Source: Phymorhynchus buccinoides (lineage: Eukaryota > Mollusca > Gastropoda > Neogastropoda > Raphitomidae). From it: a stretch of DNA of 64,000 nucleotides. The stretch is from positions 36,750,362-36,814,361 of the forward strand of contig CM065695.1 in NCBI GenBank assembly GCA_017654935.2, in the 5' to 3' direction. Each line of letters starts with the position of its first letter. Position 1 is the first letter of the stretch. A program made the position numbers and the translations under genes. The notes below the pieces were generated by a model. It was given only the letters and a program-made list of their open reading frames with translations, was not told the DNA's origin and made no database searches. Positions 30,979-43,500 of the stretch are shown piece after piece.

Positions 30979-31561
30979 TCCCCAAGTTATAAGTACCTGT
31001 CAAAATCAATAGAAAAAGTTCAATGCAGAGCTACTAAACTTGTAAAGCAGTGTAAAAATATGTCTTATGAAAATAGACTTTTGTATCTCAATTTGTTTTC
31101 ATTAAAAGGGAAGAGGAATTTTAGGGCATTTGCCACGAATGTTCGTTCTCTATACTAGACTACTAATTTGCCCGCACTCGTTCTGCCCGAGTTACGCTGA
31201 CCTTTCTAAGTCAACTCTCTAAATTCAACTGTGAATTTCAAGTTCGTCCTCACGTGGCAAATGCCCTATTAGGGGCGGGATCTTATTGAAACTTACAAAT
31301 TATTTAATGTCCATATTGATTTGTCATGGGATAGATTCTTTGAATCACCACAGTATAACCTGACAAGAAATTCTGATGGTAAGATATTTATCAAAAGGTG
31401 TAAGCCTAATACTAATATTAGAAAAAAATGTTTTCAGTAACAGAGTTGCTAACATGTGGAATGAATTTCCTTTTGAGTTAAAATGTGCACCAAATACTAA
31501 CATCTTCAAAAATCGTCTTGATGAATTTCCAAAATGCATAAGTATATTTAGAAGCTTCGAT
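30979..31561 (+). pseudogene. Decayed LINE fragment: C-terminal end of a non-LTR reverse transcriptase ORF
   Basis: The protein pattern is the usual C-terminal end of non-LTR retrotransposon ORF2: KSIEKVQCRATKLVKQ, MSYENRLLYLNLFSLKGKR, then after a MITE GRDLIETYKLFNVHI, and finally FSNRVANMWNEFPFEL and NIFKNRLDEF. The parts lie in different frames, with a frameshift near 31425 and the MITE at 31124-31266 splitting the frame. No catalytic region is present. It is therefore a 5'-truncated dead copy. The clade was not determined. Confidence 0.8.
31124..31266. mobile_element. MITE inserted in the LINE fragment
   Basis: The termini GGGCATTTGCCACG and CGTGGCAAATGCCC are inverted, with TTA on the left and TATTA on the right. 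Removing it reconnects the LINE reading frame (…FR|GRDLIE…). A 3-bp TTA duplication would fit Harbinger-type elements. Confidence 0.7.
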
Positions 31562-31681
31562 TAATTTATTTTATAGGAACAATTTGTAACCGTACAAACC
31601 TTGACCAAAACAATACCTGCCAATGTTTAAAACGATGGGACTCCTAAAAAGCTTCACGGCTTGTTTTGTCCCTACTTACTA

Positions 31682-31897
31682 GGGGAAGACGGGGTAAAAA
31701 GCGCATGGGCGGGTAAGAAGCCCACCCCCAATTATCTCATGAAATAAAGAAAATTTCAGTCAAATTTGCCCAGGAGACGAATGCTAGACATTAACGCTCG
31801 TCTCATGGGCAAAATGAGACTGAAATTTGCTTCATTTCATGAGATAATTGGGGTGGGCTTCTTACCCGCCCATGCGCTTTTTTACCCCGTCTTCCCC
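31682..31897. mobile_element. Palindromic MITE (~216 bp) with TA target duplication
   Basis: The arms begin GGGGAAGACGGGGTAAAAAG and end in its complement, with GCCCACCCC, AATTATCTCATGAAAT and a short loop inside. TA flanks both sides. A second copy, inverted in its loop, is at 54625-54838. Tc1/mariner-type mobilisation is likely. Confidence 0.8.
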
Positions 31898-32624
31898 TAC
31901 TACTGCTTCTACATAAGGCGTTAAATGTACACATTGTCCATTTCTCGTATACAGAAAACCAACACTTCTTAAATTTGCTCTTTTCAACCCAAAATGCGTT
32001 TTCCCGTTTTCCTGATTAAAGTTCACCAAACACATGTAAGGCAAACTTATCGAAGACATTTCGCGCGAAAACTAATTTCAATTAAAAGTTCGAACACTGG
32101 TATTTAAATGTAGAAACAGTACTTTGCAACGGGAAGGAATATGACAAATAAAGAACACCGCAGTAGCCTAACGTTCGACTTTTTAAACAACGCTTTTTAA
32201 GAGGCCAACATGTTAAAGGGAATTATTCAGTTTATAGAGACAGGTCGCTCACCTTTCTAAATGACAAAATGGCGGAGCCGGGCCAGGTCTGCCAACCTTC
32301 GCGTGTCAAGGACCATCAGCAAAAGTGACGCTTTTTCTCTTTGCACAGATATCAGAACTGAACTCAGTACTCACTGTCCCATGGAGGGTGGGTGGGGGGG
32401 GTGGGGGGGGTGGAGATGGGGAGGGGAGGAGGGTAGTTTTTTGGTAGTTTTGCGCCTGTGTACGATTCGGGTGACCTGCCACGACTGTTGTTTCAGTTAC
32501 ACCGCGTTTTTCACGTGCTTAGCGAGTTCAAGATCTGCTTGTTACACAGGCGTTCGTTTTCTTTACACTTTCATTTGTGATTTTACTACACACACACGCA
32601 CACACACGCGCGCACGCACGCACG

Positions 32625-32661
<37 letters not shown>

Positions 32662-32744
32662 CCACACACACAACCACACTCATTTACAATTTATGACTGT
32701 GACATGATTATTTTTTAAAATTATTATTGTTCACTGGCTTTCAC
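31898..32744. other. No gene; G-rich tract and (CA)/(CG) microsatellite
   Basis: A G-rich run lies at about 32386-32432 and a CA/CGCA microsatellite at about 32588-32690. The ORF at 32261-32707 simply spans these. Confidence 0.6.
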
Positions 32745-33090
32745 GTGCGAGACCTTCACGCACTTGAGTGGGCACATGTTGCCCATTCTGCAGTGCATAT
32801 TTGCCTATATGGCCTTTTTTATATAATGTTTTTACTAGCCTAGAGATGTGTTTGTTATCCTTTTTTACAGTTTTAAAAAACCAAAACTGGATCCGATAAG
32901 TAGAGTAGAGTGGCTCAACATTTCCAGCATTGTGTGAAATTATGAGCTATAGGGTACAATAATGAAGATGCCATGTCATGAATTGTTTTTTTTTCCATTG
33001 ATGTGTGTTTTGTTATACGTGGTCGAACTTTACGCGGTGACAGTCCTGAGATAACCATAGCTGTTGACGGGACTATAACAGACTAACTAA
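32745..33090 (-). repeat. R1 repeat family, inverted copy (5' half)
   Basis: It contains the reverse complements of ATGCACTGCAGAATGG, GGATCCAGTTTTGG and CCCGTCAACAGCTATGG, in that order. Confidence 0.8.
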
Positions 33091-34019
33091 CTAACGATGC
33101 GCCTAACTAAGTGATACAGTACAATTTCGAAGCCATTGTGCCATTGGTAAAACACACAGACGTCGTTTGAAGCGACAATTACACGGAACAGGCAGAAGTA
33201 TATTGTTAAAAAGAAAGAAGAAGAAAAAAACGCCTGCTTTCTATAAGTATCGTTTCCGTCGTTTTCGGACAGCCTCCACACCCAAACATATCAACTGATT
33301 GAATGATGTGAGCACGCAGATGAACTCTCGATGCATTTTCACGAAGAAATTCGCATTCAAATGTGTTATTTTCTGTTAATGTTTGAAATTAAATGACTTT
33401 AAAAATAAAATAGCTTTACAAGTTGTGCATTTGTTTGCTTTTTTTATGTATCCAAATGACACTTTATAAGCCACCTAACTTATTTCTGTAGGTTACTCTA
33501 CCAGGATTTTCTAAGTGTATTTTTCACATAACAAGACAGGCACAGGCAGACTGAGTGAGCGAGTGTCAGACAGACGAACAGATAGACAAGCACACAGAGA
33601 GACAAACCACTTGTTTCCAATAAAAGTGATAGACGTATGTTAAGTCCTTTCGTTGAAAATGTTGTCCTCTCGCGGATACCATGATCTACAATAAGCCTAG
33701 GGTCTCCCATAACCATATAAATATTCTTGATCAGAATGTCGCAACCTGTTCAGATCCTGAAAGTTGAACCGCCAGTCACAAACCTCCGCTAAGGAAGACT
33801 CACAAAACCGAAATTTCCTTCCTTTCATGTCCGAGCTGTATCGTCATGAAGCAGTGGGTGGAATGGCTTCAGATTTTGTGTGGCAATGTAACATGGCGAG
33901 TAAATGAAATAAATAATGATGCAATAAATACTTGCAATAAATACCCCCCCCCCCAAAACAAAACAAAAAAAAAAAAGAAGCAAAAAAAAGCAGCAGAAAC
34001 AGGGTCATTTTAGACTGAT
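33091..34019. other. No gene recognised
   Basis: AT-rich, with poly-C/poly-A tracts at about 33942-33990. No supported exon. Confidence 0.5.
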
Positions 34020-35600
34020 GTGCACGTAAGGACAAAAGGTGCGCGAGAGGACTTTAACAGGCGTGTTATAATAGTGGAAGATGCAGGTCGTGGAGTTTCC
34101 AAGGCCAGGCTTATCAGCATGGACAATCAGCACATATCTACCCCAGGCTCATCCGTCTCTGACAGCTTTACACTGTTTGCTCACACCTCTTACGACACCC
34201 CCCTCACCCCCCCCCCCCCATTCACACACTGTCTCTTTGTCATTCTTGTTCTTACACCACCACCCCACCGTCATCCACCCACCACCCCTTTTCTACACCA
34301 TCACCACACCTTATTGCTGTAGTATCCCGACAGGTTTACCTGTTTCAACCGTTTATCAGAGCTTGCGGTTTCTGGTATTATTATTATTATAATTTTGTAG
34401 ATGAACATAATTTTCTAACCGCGTTGTATGATGCGGGTCTGGTCTTTCCTGGCATTGCAGTATACATCCAGGATCGCCCCACTATCTGTACATCATCAAA
34501 ACAACTGTCCCATTATGTACCTGTTCTCCTAACCCACAAAAGTAAAGTTTTACGTTCTCTCGGTCATCTCCTAACTATAAGGCTTTACGCCCTCTTCGGC
34601 CTTTCGGCCATGTGCGGGCATGCATCTCCTAACCGTGTTGAACCATATATATGTGACCCAGCACCACGACATTAAGTCGCTGGGCAAGCGCACGGGACAA
34701 GACAAGACTAATGGATGGATAGGTTAAATTACATGACTTAGTAAATCCTACAAAATACTTTATTATTGTTATTTTTAAACATAATCATAATCAATAATAT
34801 AAAAAAATCTATGAATGAAATAAAACATGATGTGAATTGAAAGGAGACAACACAAAAAAGCATAAAAATACAAACTTGTTTGGGGCGGATCAGTCAGTCA
34901 AGGGAAGAGGGGATGTGCCACCCCCCCCCCCCCCCCCCCCACCTGCATTTCTCGGTTAAATTGTATTTTCCTTTTTTTTCCGTTTTTGCCTTTCTTACTT
35001 TACTTAACAAAGCTGTATTTTAGGAAACATTCTCAGCTAATTATCTTTTTTGGAATACTAAACCCTAACCCTAACCCTAGCCCTAAACCTAACCCTACCC
35101 CCCACTATGTACTGCAGTACACCGCGATTTGTCACAGTTGTGGTTCGTTGCGTTTTCCCGTCTTATAGGGTGGGGGGTAGGGTTAGGCTTAGGGCTAGTG
35201 TTAGGGATAGGGTTAGTTATTCCAAAAAAGTTATTAGCTAAAAAGGTTCCTAAAATACAGCTTTATTTTTGGTAAGAAAGGAAAAAACGGAAAAATACAA
35301 TTAACCGAGAAATAGGTAGGGGGGGTGGCACATCTTGACCTTTACCGCTCTTTTTCTTTCCATTTTTTGTCTGAGGGGGTGGAACCCCTGTAAACCCCAT
35401 CACATCCATCTTTGATTCAGTACCAAGTCCATGACAGCATTGTGCAGTGAATGGGCTGAGAATATTAACTCTTTCGTTTCCTTGTGTCCTTTCTGTCTTT
35501 GTTGTTTTTGTTTTTGTTGTCCGGTATAACAATTTGGGGGCGGGGGGCAGAGAGATACTCTGTCTCACCCCCCCCCCTACTTCTCGAAGCCAAGAGGAAG
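34020..35600 (+). repeat. Left (clean) arm of a large inverted repeat
   Basis: Its words reappear inverted and in reverse order at 38590-40620: for example GTTTGCTCAC with TTACACTG (34168/40410), CTGGGCAAGCGCAC (34679/39582), CAGTACCAAGTCCATGACAG (35417/38734) and AACAATTTGGGGG (35526/38630). This arm looks like normal AT-rich sequence. Confidence 0.8.
34905..35345. repeat. ~440-bp palindrome with interstitial telomere-like motifs in both arms
   Basis: Arms of ~185 bp share GTGCCACCCCCCC, TTTCTCGGTTAA and CAGCTTTATTTT-type words. The inner edges carry CCCTAACCCTAACCCTAG on the left and a degenerate TTAGGG run on the right, around a ~55-bp loop (ACTGCAGTACACCGCGATTT). It is degenerate and internal, so not a chromosome end. 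Confidence 0.75.
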
Positions 35601-36059
35601 GGGGGGGGTTGTATTGGGGGGGGGGGGGTGGGGGGGGGGGCTTGATATATATGATTTTATACCCGCCCCCTGCACTGGTGCCCGCCAAGCCCATCCCTAT
35701 AGAGAAGAGAGGAGAAGGGATCGGAAGTAGTTCGAAAGTTTATACATTGAATATGGCACAGTACAAATCAGTAATAGAGGAAGATTGTGATGTTAAAGAT
35801 GAGCTGCACAGTCTCACATTACACAGAACTCCAAACGTTTAGTGGACCCTCTCGCCCTGAACTCAGGCATCCTCAAATCCGAACAGCCTCACGCGGCGAG
35901 AGCAAGCAAACTACACATATAAACTATGGCAAACTTCTTGCAACGAGGCTACGGGGTACCAAGCAACAGAGAGGTCTGCATGGACGTAATAATTGCTTCT
36001 CCCTTCATTATTGCAAAGATTTTCTTTCTTTCACAAGAGGGGCGGTTAGCTTACGCGTC
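35601..36059. other. No gene recognised
   Basis: It starts with long C/G homopolymers (35570-35640). No exon supported. Confidence 0.5.
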
Positions 36060-38030
36060 AGTATAGGACGCAGTGTTGCCGAGGAGTGAGCGGGTAGGAG
36101 GGACGCAAAGCACGGTAGGGGCAGGACAAAGAAAATAGAGATACCGAGGCGACAGAGATCCGAAGAGGGAAAAGGCGACGGACATGGAAGAGAAGGGGTC
36201 CAGGTTGTTAGTAAGTATAATGTAAGGGGGGAGCAAATGAGGGCTCTGAGACGTTGGGTCCAGAAGTAACGATTAGAAGAGACTGAAGGCTGCGGGAAAA
36301 CTCGCGCGTCTGCAGACGGGGAGAGAGCGGGGCCCTAGGGGAAAGAGACTGCAGAGCGAAGCAGGTCGAGTCAGAGAAGCGAAGGTACGAGGACCTCTCT
36401 ACGCCACAGATCTGCGATCACAGTAGTAGAGTGGAGAGTGAGGCGAAAGGAGGGGGAGGGGAGGACCGACGCGCGGAGGGAGTGAGGGAGGGGGGAGGTG
36501 GCTAAGCGAGGGAGTGCAGCCCCAGGCAGCCGGGGGTAGCGGCAGGGGAGGGGAGGGCGAGCAGAGGTCGTAAGTGCACAGTTCAGCAGTGGCGAAGAGC
36601 GGTCGAACGCGGTCGCGCGGAGCGAGGAGGATTACGCTAGGGGGGGATGGGGAGAGAGTCGAGAGCCTCGAACAGCGGCTCAGCGGGTACAGGCGGGCGT
36701 AAGAGAGGCGTGACGAGAGGAGGCAAGAGAGGGAACCTGCTGGTAGAGAGGGACTGGTTGACGCGGGCGGGAGTCGGGTAAAGTGGACTGGGATGAATGC
36801 ACAGTCGAGGAGAGTGAAAAATGGCAGTGCAAGCGCAGTAGCAGGAGGTAGACGGGGGAGCGGGGAGAGTCGGGTACAGGAGAGGCAGACGGGCTTGCTG
36901 TTAACCTATCGTGACTGAGGGTTGCTAGTGTGCGCTGTGACGCTGCGGAGACGTCTTACGAAGGCAACTCTGAGTTGTGAGTGCTGAGCGAATCGGCGTG
37001 ATATGAAGGTAGAGGGGTTAGAGTAGTGGGAGCCGTAGGTCGGGGTTCGGAGGAGCGTACGTGCAGAGAGTAGGGGAGATGGAGAGTTGCAGCGGATGAG
37101 AGGCAGGGTGGGTGCGGTAGCGCGACAGGGATGGTCCAAGGAGAGGAGGAGCGGGGGTGGCTGGTATGTGGCGTGAGAGCGGCGAGAGTCGTCGACTCGA
37201 GTGGGCAGGAAGTGGTCGGGTGTGCGCGTCGCGAGGCTTACGGAGGTTCGGCAGGCAGAGAGCCGGAGGACGGGAGTGGGCTGGGCTGGACGAGACAGGA
37301 AGAGGAGAGAGCGCTAGGGCCACGGAGGGAGAGGCTGGAGATGCCAGGTAAGCAGGAGCAGGGGAGGCCAAGGCCGCAAATGGGGTGCACGGCGAGGAGG
37401 CAGTGACGGGCGTGACGGCCTCTACGTGTCCAGGGGAGAGGAGAGGAGCCAGGGATGCCCGGCAGAGAGGGCGGTAGCGGAGGACGCTCGGTGGTCGGAG
37501 AGACGAGAGTATGATAGTCGCGGAGTAGGGGGAAGAGAATGTGGCAGATGCGATGGGGAGAGATTGGCGGACCAGGAGGGGAGAGGTGTCGGGAGGAGGT
37601 GCAGGAGAGACGGAGTACGAGGACCTGGGGAGGGGTAAGCGGGAGCGATGGTCGAGATGTGCAGCGTTCCAGGGTAGGGGCGAGCAGAAGCGGTCTGCGG
37701 GCTACGGGAGGGAAGAGGGCAGTGAGTCGAAGCGGTCAGAGCGGAGGGGAAGGGGGAGAGGAGAGGAGAGGGGAGAGGGGACTGACGATCCGAGGAGAGG
37801 GGCGGATGGGAGGTCACGAGCGGGAGAGTCTCGGTAAGCGAGGAAGGGAGGAGCAGAGGGCAGGAGAGGGGAGGGGAGAGAGAAGGACTTCCACAGGCGG
37901 CGCGTACCTGAGCGGGCCAGGGGAGGAGGCCTCGAGAGGCCCGGGAGCCGTGAGATTGGGGCAGAGAACGCTTTCAAATGGCAATGCACTACTCCCATCT
38001 CACTGTGTCACTATAGCAGGGTACGAGAGG
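36060..38030. other. Purine-rich, low-structure sequence (probable unreliable read sequence)
   Basis: It is dominated by G and A with very few pyrimidine runs and no homopolymers, quite unlike the AT-rich surroundings. It sits at the centre of the fold-back. The open frames across it result from low T content. I read it as poor-quality sequence, not biology. Confidence 0.6.
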
Positions 38031-38589
38031 AAACGAAAAAAAAAAAAAATATCTCGATATCTCAATCCTCTTGTTCCTGTCTCTCGTGCTCGTTTCATAT
38101 ATTCTGTTCTGCGCTTCTCTGGAACATCTACCTGATTCTCAGTAGTGCCAAGCTGTCCCATCTATCGCAATCAAGAGCAAGATTCTCTGGATATGTCTTC
38201 TGTGCTCGTCAGGTCATCCGTCACTCCATAATGCATGCTCGAGGATGGCATCACGCCTTTCACTATTTGGTGAAAGGGGGGCAAACCAAACTGTACACAG
38301 AGGGATGGTCTATGTTCCCCTTCCCTATTATGCGTCCACTATGTAGTACTATCTAAGATAACATGTTCTGCCATGCGATCACTTTCAGCGACTTGCCGAC
38401 TTCTGCTCTCCTCCGGCCGTCCTACTCCGTATTGAGGTCGGGGCGGGCGTTAGCGAGTTGCCCGTTGCGGGCTTGATTCAGCAGCCTCCCGCTCTGTCCC
38501 CGCCGCCGTCGGCGTGGGCATGTTCGCTGGTCAGGTGACGTGCGACGGCGCGGCCGCGGTTTCTACAAGGGTAGGGAGGGCGCGTATCA

Positions 38590-40620
38590 GACGTACAAAA
38601 TCTCATCTAGTACTGACCCCCCCTCCCAGCCCACAAATTAATCTAACTTAATAAAACTCCCTACAACTAAAACGAAGGGACACCAGGAAACGAAAGATGT
38701 TAATATTTTCCCAGTCCATTCAACTGCACAGTGCTGTCATGGAATTCGGTACTGAACATCCAAAGATGGGGTGTGTTTGTGATGGGTTCTCATCAGGGTT
38801 CACAGCCCCACTCGCTACACAAAAAATCGGAAACATAAAAGAAGTCAGTACATAAAGGATCAAGATGTTGCCACCCCCACCTACGATTAATCTCAGGATA
38901 ATAATATGTATATTATTTCCAGCGTTTCTTTGCACTTATCTTTAGCCAACATATAAGTCGCTGCTATTTCTCAGCAACCTTTTTAGCTAATCAACTTTTT
39001 TTGAACTGACCTCAACCTATCCCTACACAGCTAACACTAAAGCCTAACCTCTACCTCCCCCACCCTATAAGAGGGAAAAACGCATCAGAACCACAACTGT
39101 GACAAATCGCGCGTGTGCGCTGCTAGTACATCAGTGGGGGTAGCCGTTTTAGGTAATATATTCAGTACGCTAGGGTTAGGTTAGTATTCACCAAAAATCG
39201 ATAGACTTCGCTAGAATGTTCCTACAATACAGCTTCTTGTACAGAAAGGCACAAAGAACACAGAAAATAACAATGTACCGTGCAAAATAGCAGGTGAGGG
39301 GGGGGGAGGGGGGGGTGGCACATTCCCTCAATTTAATCCTATGACTGATCATGATCCGTCCACCAATACACAGTTTTTATTCTTCTATGCTTTTTTTCGT
39401 TGTCTCCTTTCCAATTGCACACTCATGATTTTAGTTTCATTCATGAGATGTTTTTATATTATTGACCTTATGATTGTCGAATTTAAAAAGCAATACATAA
39501 AGTATGTTTACAGAAATCTAGATCTTACTACAGTCATATAATTTCACTACTCTCGGATCCCCGTTCGTCTTGTCAGCGTGCGCTTGCCCAGCGACCTCGA
39601 ATAGTTCAGTGGTGCTTCGAGGTCACATATATATGGTTCCTCAACGACGTTAGGAGATTGAAGAGTACCCAACATGAGCGAAGAGCGTAGCGAAGTGTAG
39701 GGCGTAAAGCCTTATAGCTTTTAGAGATGCGGCGTGAGAGTGAAGGGGGGGGCCAACTGAAAACATCACAATCATTTAACTTTGTGGTTCGACGAAACTC
39801 GAATTGACATTACCATAATAGGCGAACCAAAGATTGCTGTCCGATAAATCGGATGATGCATCAATCACGTAATAGATGGGGGTTACAATGTCTGCCTAGA
39901 TCGCTTTGATTCAGTATCATTAAAGTGCGAAATAGTCAGGAATAGTCTGACTTAGACTTTCAGGGGGGGGGACAGCAACTAGGTCATGTCACGAAACTAA
40001 CTGTCGGATTCTTGAAGAGCATATTACGGAATAAGATTCATCTACTCGACATCTAACTTGGAAACAGTATAATTGAAAGCAGAAATCTGCTAAAGCTACC
40101 TGTATACCATCGATTGGTGTTTAAAAAGTTTCAGTATAAACCAAAGGGAGAGAAGGGGCGCGGGGTCGCTTCTATCGGTATCACATACAGCAATAAAGGC
40201 TGTCAGCGTGACCTCTCTCTCCGTCTGGTGTATAAGGGCTCTGCTTGTTGGCGTGATGACGACGTGTTTCAGGTCTGCAGTCGCGTGTAGCCAGAAGCAC
40301 CGACCTGATATCTCAAAGAGAACAGTCGATGTGAATGAGGGGAAGGTGGGGGTTGATTGGGGGGGGGGGGCTTGAGGTATACTGCTAACTACGCGAGAGC
40401 AAACAGTGTAATACGCTTGGCTGGTCAAGCTGAGATTAGCCTGCGGCTCTAGATTACTGATCTGATATGTCGCCTATAGGCTGATTAGCGTGGCTAGGTA
40501 AAAAACTCCAGCGACCGAGGTCACTCTTTCCTACTTAGTATATAACAGGGAGCGATGGCGCCTGGTAATAAGTTCTACATCGCGCTACACTTTGTGTCTT
40601 CACTCTCGCACATCAACGAG
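38590..40620 (-). repeat. Right (noisy) arm of the large inverted repeat
   Basis: An inverted copy of 34020-35600 with dense substitutions and single-base indels spread evenly, including across simple repeats. The inverted palindrome is recognisable at about 38980-39330. Even noise suggests uncorrected reads more than ageing. Confidence 0.7.
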
Positions 40621-43500
40621 TAACCTTTACTAACGTGACCCCCTTATTCTCGTGAACTAATGGACATTTGTTGCATTTCTTCTTGGTCCTTTGTTGTTGG
40701 AGCGAGATATAGCAGGTTGTAATTAAATATATGTTGCAAGATATGTATCTCATGACTGACGCCACATGTTATCGAATATGCCTGAAATACACAAAATGGG
40801 CCTCGAATGCATTCCCAGCTCTACATACGAATGTCACCTTCATTGACCTGAATAACAAGACTCGACACTGGAATAGGATCCATAGGTAAATAAACTCGCT
40901 TTGTCGAGTCCTCTTCATCAGTCTAGCGAGGTTTGTACTTTGTCGGTTTCAAACACAGTTTCAGTGAGATCCGTCACCAGTAAAAAAAAAAAAAGTGTGC
41001 TACATTACTGATAAAAAAAAAAAAACAAAACAGTCCAATACTTATAAGCTTGGTTCATACGGAGCTACTACGCTAGCGCTAATACTCTGTCAGTGTCAGT
41101 GGTATCCGCAGACATGACGGATACAACCATTTGCAACCGAAAAAGCGACGATCGCACACCTACAAAAAAGGACTATGACGTCCTTATCACTTCTATGAAA
41201 CAAGTTGGTGTATGTCTCTGTCTGTGGTGCTTGTCTATCTCTGTATCGTCTCCTGTCATGACATCATACGCTGGGACTACTCAGTCGTGCCTGTAGCCTG
41301 TTCTTAGTTATTCGTGATAAATACCGTATAGAAGACTACGTTAGAGTTAAACGTTTACAGATATTGTTAGCTTGAGGATGAAAGAGGGTAGCTATTGGCT
41401 AGGAAATGATCAGTTTGGATACACTATGAATCAGAGCGATGCTACACCACCAGCTTGACACAGCTTGTTACAGAGCTAATTATACTTGCTTCTCGTTAAG
41501 TCTAGTCTCAAAGTTTCTGGATGAGGCGATGACTGGAGAAAATGAACACTATTTCGAAACTGCGAATTCTCTTTCGTGAAAACTGCAATTCGGAAACGAT
41601 GTTCTGATCTGGCGCAACTTGCATCACTATCTCTTGCTCATCAGTATGATATGATATATGAGTAGCTTGCTAGGATTGTCTGCTCAGCTGAATCAGCAAT
41701 GTCTGAGACATTCACGCATTACATGATTATAGAAAGAGCAGCTGTGAGATTTTAGTCTGTACTCTCTTGCTTTTAATCATTAACCATTACTCTTCGGAGT
41801 CGCCTAAGATTTTCCGTCGAAAAAAAACCTAAATGTTTAGTTACGCTTACAGCTACCCGGACGACATGACTTGAATAAAGAATTCAAAGACACGGTTTGA
41901 TTACTATTACTTCGCACCTACTGTGTTCAACTCTGACATGCGTACTAGTATATCACATAAAATACGTTAGTGCGCAGTACGTCTACGAGGGGTACTAAAG
42001 ATTGAGGGAGGGGCAGAGTGTTGAACTGCGTACCGGGTGTTATGACATACGTACCCGTCAACATGCTATCTGGCTTATCTGAGATCTCGTCAGCAACAGG
42101 CAGCGGTCTATTTTGATCGATCAGACCTTGCCATAGCTAGTACACAGCACCATCAAGGTGGACATAATGCTAACGCAGGCACGATCTGCATGATCATGAC
42201 TACCTCTTCATTATTGTTCAATCCTGACGTTTACGTAGCCTTCGATAATTCTGTACTACAGCACTAGGGCTAGAAAAATCTGTTTGAGACGCTAACTCTA
42301 GCTCTATACTTATCCATGCGATTCCTATGTTCCTGGATTTAAGTACAACTAGCTATAAAAGCGATACAACTCATCTCTCAGGCTAGTAAAACGGGCGCAA
42401 TTCAAACTCATTGGAGAATAATAAAAAAAAGCTAATATAGCTGCGAAATCTATGCAGAAAAGGACTGCATATGAGCCGCACAACGATGAGCTCGTTCGTT
42501 ACTTCATATGTGTGCGGTAGAGGGTCTCGACCGGTGACTTTTATGGATCTCTCATGTGGTATACAACGTAATAACTTTGCAAAATAATTCTATGGTCACA
42601 TGTTCTTATAACTTGCGCCTCACATTCGAAGTGTGGTTAGTGTAGTCGTCGTCTGTCTGGTATACGGCGAGCCGTGGGGGCGGGGCACTAGTGATGTGGA
42701 TGTGTGCATGGAATCGAACGGTGTGCGCGATCAGGCGTGAAATCGTGCGTTGCGCGCGTTTCTGTGTCGTGCGTGGATTGTTCGCGTTAGTAAAGGATCA
42801 ACAATGACATGTAAAGGCAGCATCCAATCGTAACGCCGGGATGATCAATCTCGAGACTGGAAATCTAAGCCGTGATCACCTTGAGACCCTGGCGCATCAA
42901 AGCCACGTAAAGCCGACAGTTCTAAAGGGGGGGGGGGGGGGGGGGGGGACGTTGCATACAAAGTTTGCCAAGTATGCGAGTGCTAGCCGTATTAAGATCG
43001 ACGCCAGATGCCTAATACGATCGTTCAAACTAACCGACATCAACGCATCCGCGCCTCCCCCTTCCCCATTCTCTCTATGCTCTTAACTACCTCATCTCTC
43101 CCGCCCGTGTTGGGATCGGTTCTTTACTTCTCTAGTACCATCTTTAAGTATTAGTATACAATTGAAAGCGCCCTTCAAGTCGTCCCTTCTCTTCGAGTCA
43201 TCTCCCGCCGTCCTCGTCTTCTTCTCCTTACTCTCTCAGCCTTCGTACTCCTAAGGCGTCTTTTGGATCTACTCTCATCTGAGTCTCGGTCTCAGGCTCT
43301 AGGCCACTCGTCCTCCCTCCTCAAGTTCAGGGTTTGTGGAGGCTCCTTGGTCTCAGCTCATCGTAGAAAGGGGGGGGGGGGAGAAAAAAAAAAAAAAAGA
43401 AAAAAAAAGGGCTCAATCAATGGCTAGGGGTAGAGCATGGAGCTGTCAGATCTTGCAGAAAAGAAGGCGTCACATATGAAGGGGGAGGGAGGAGAGGGGG
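40621..43500. other. Unstructured sequence next to a gap; no feature recognised
   Basis: No repeats of the neighbouring families can be recognised cleanly. Faint inverted correspondence to 32.3-34 kb may exist, such as a GTGTGC/GCGCG-rich patch at about 42670-42790 against the 32588 microsatellite. ORFs are short. Confidence 0.45.

Noticed and set aside
35058..35100. A chromosome end (telomere)
   Set aside because: The CCCTAA motifs are few, degenerate, mirrored and flanked by ordinary sequence on both sides.
37131..38135. Several overlapping 90-200 residue ORFs on both strands
   Set aside because: The block is poor in T, so stop codons are rare in all frames; the residues are Gly/Arg/Glu-rich noise and the region looks unreliable.
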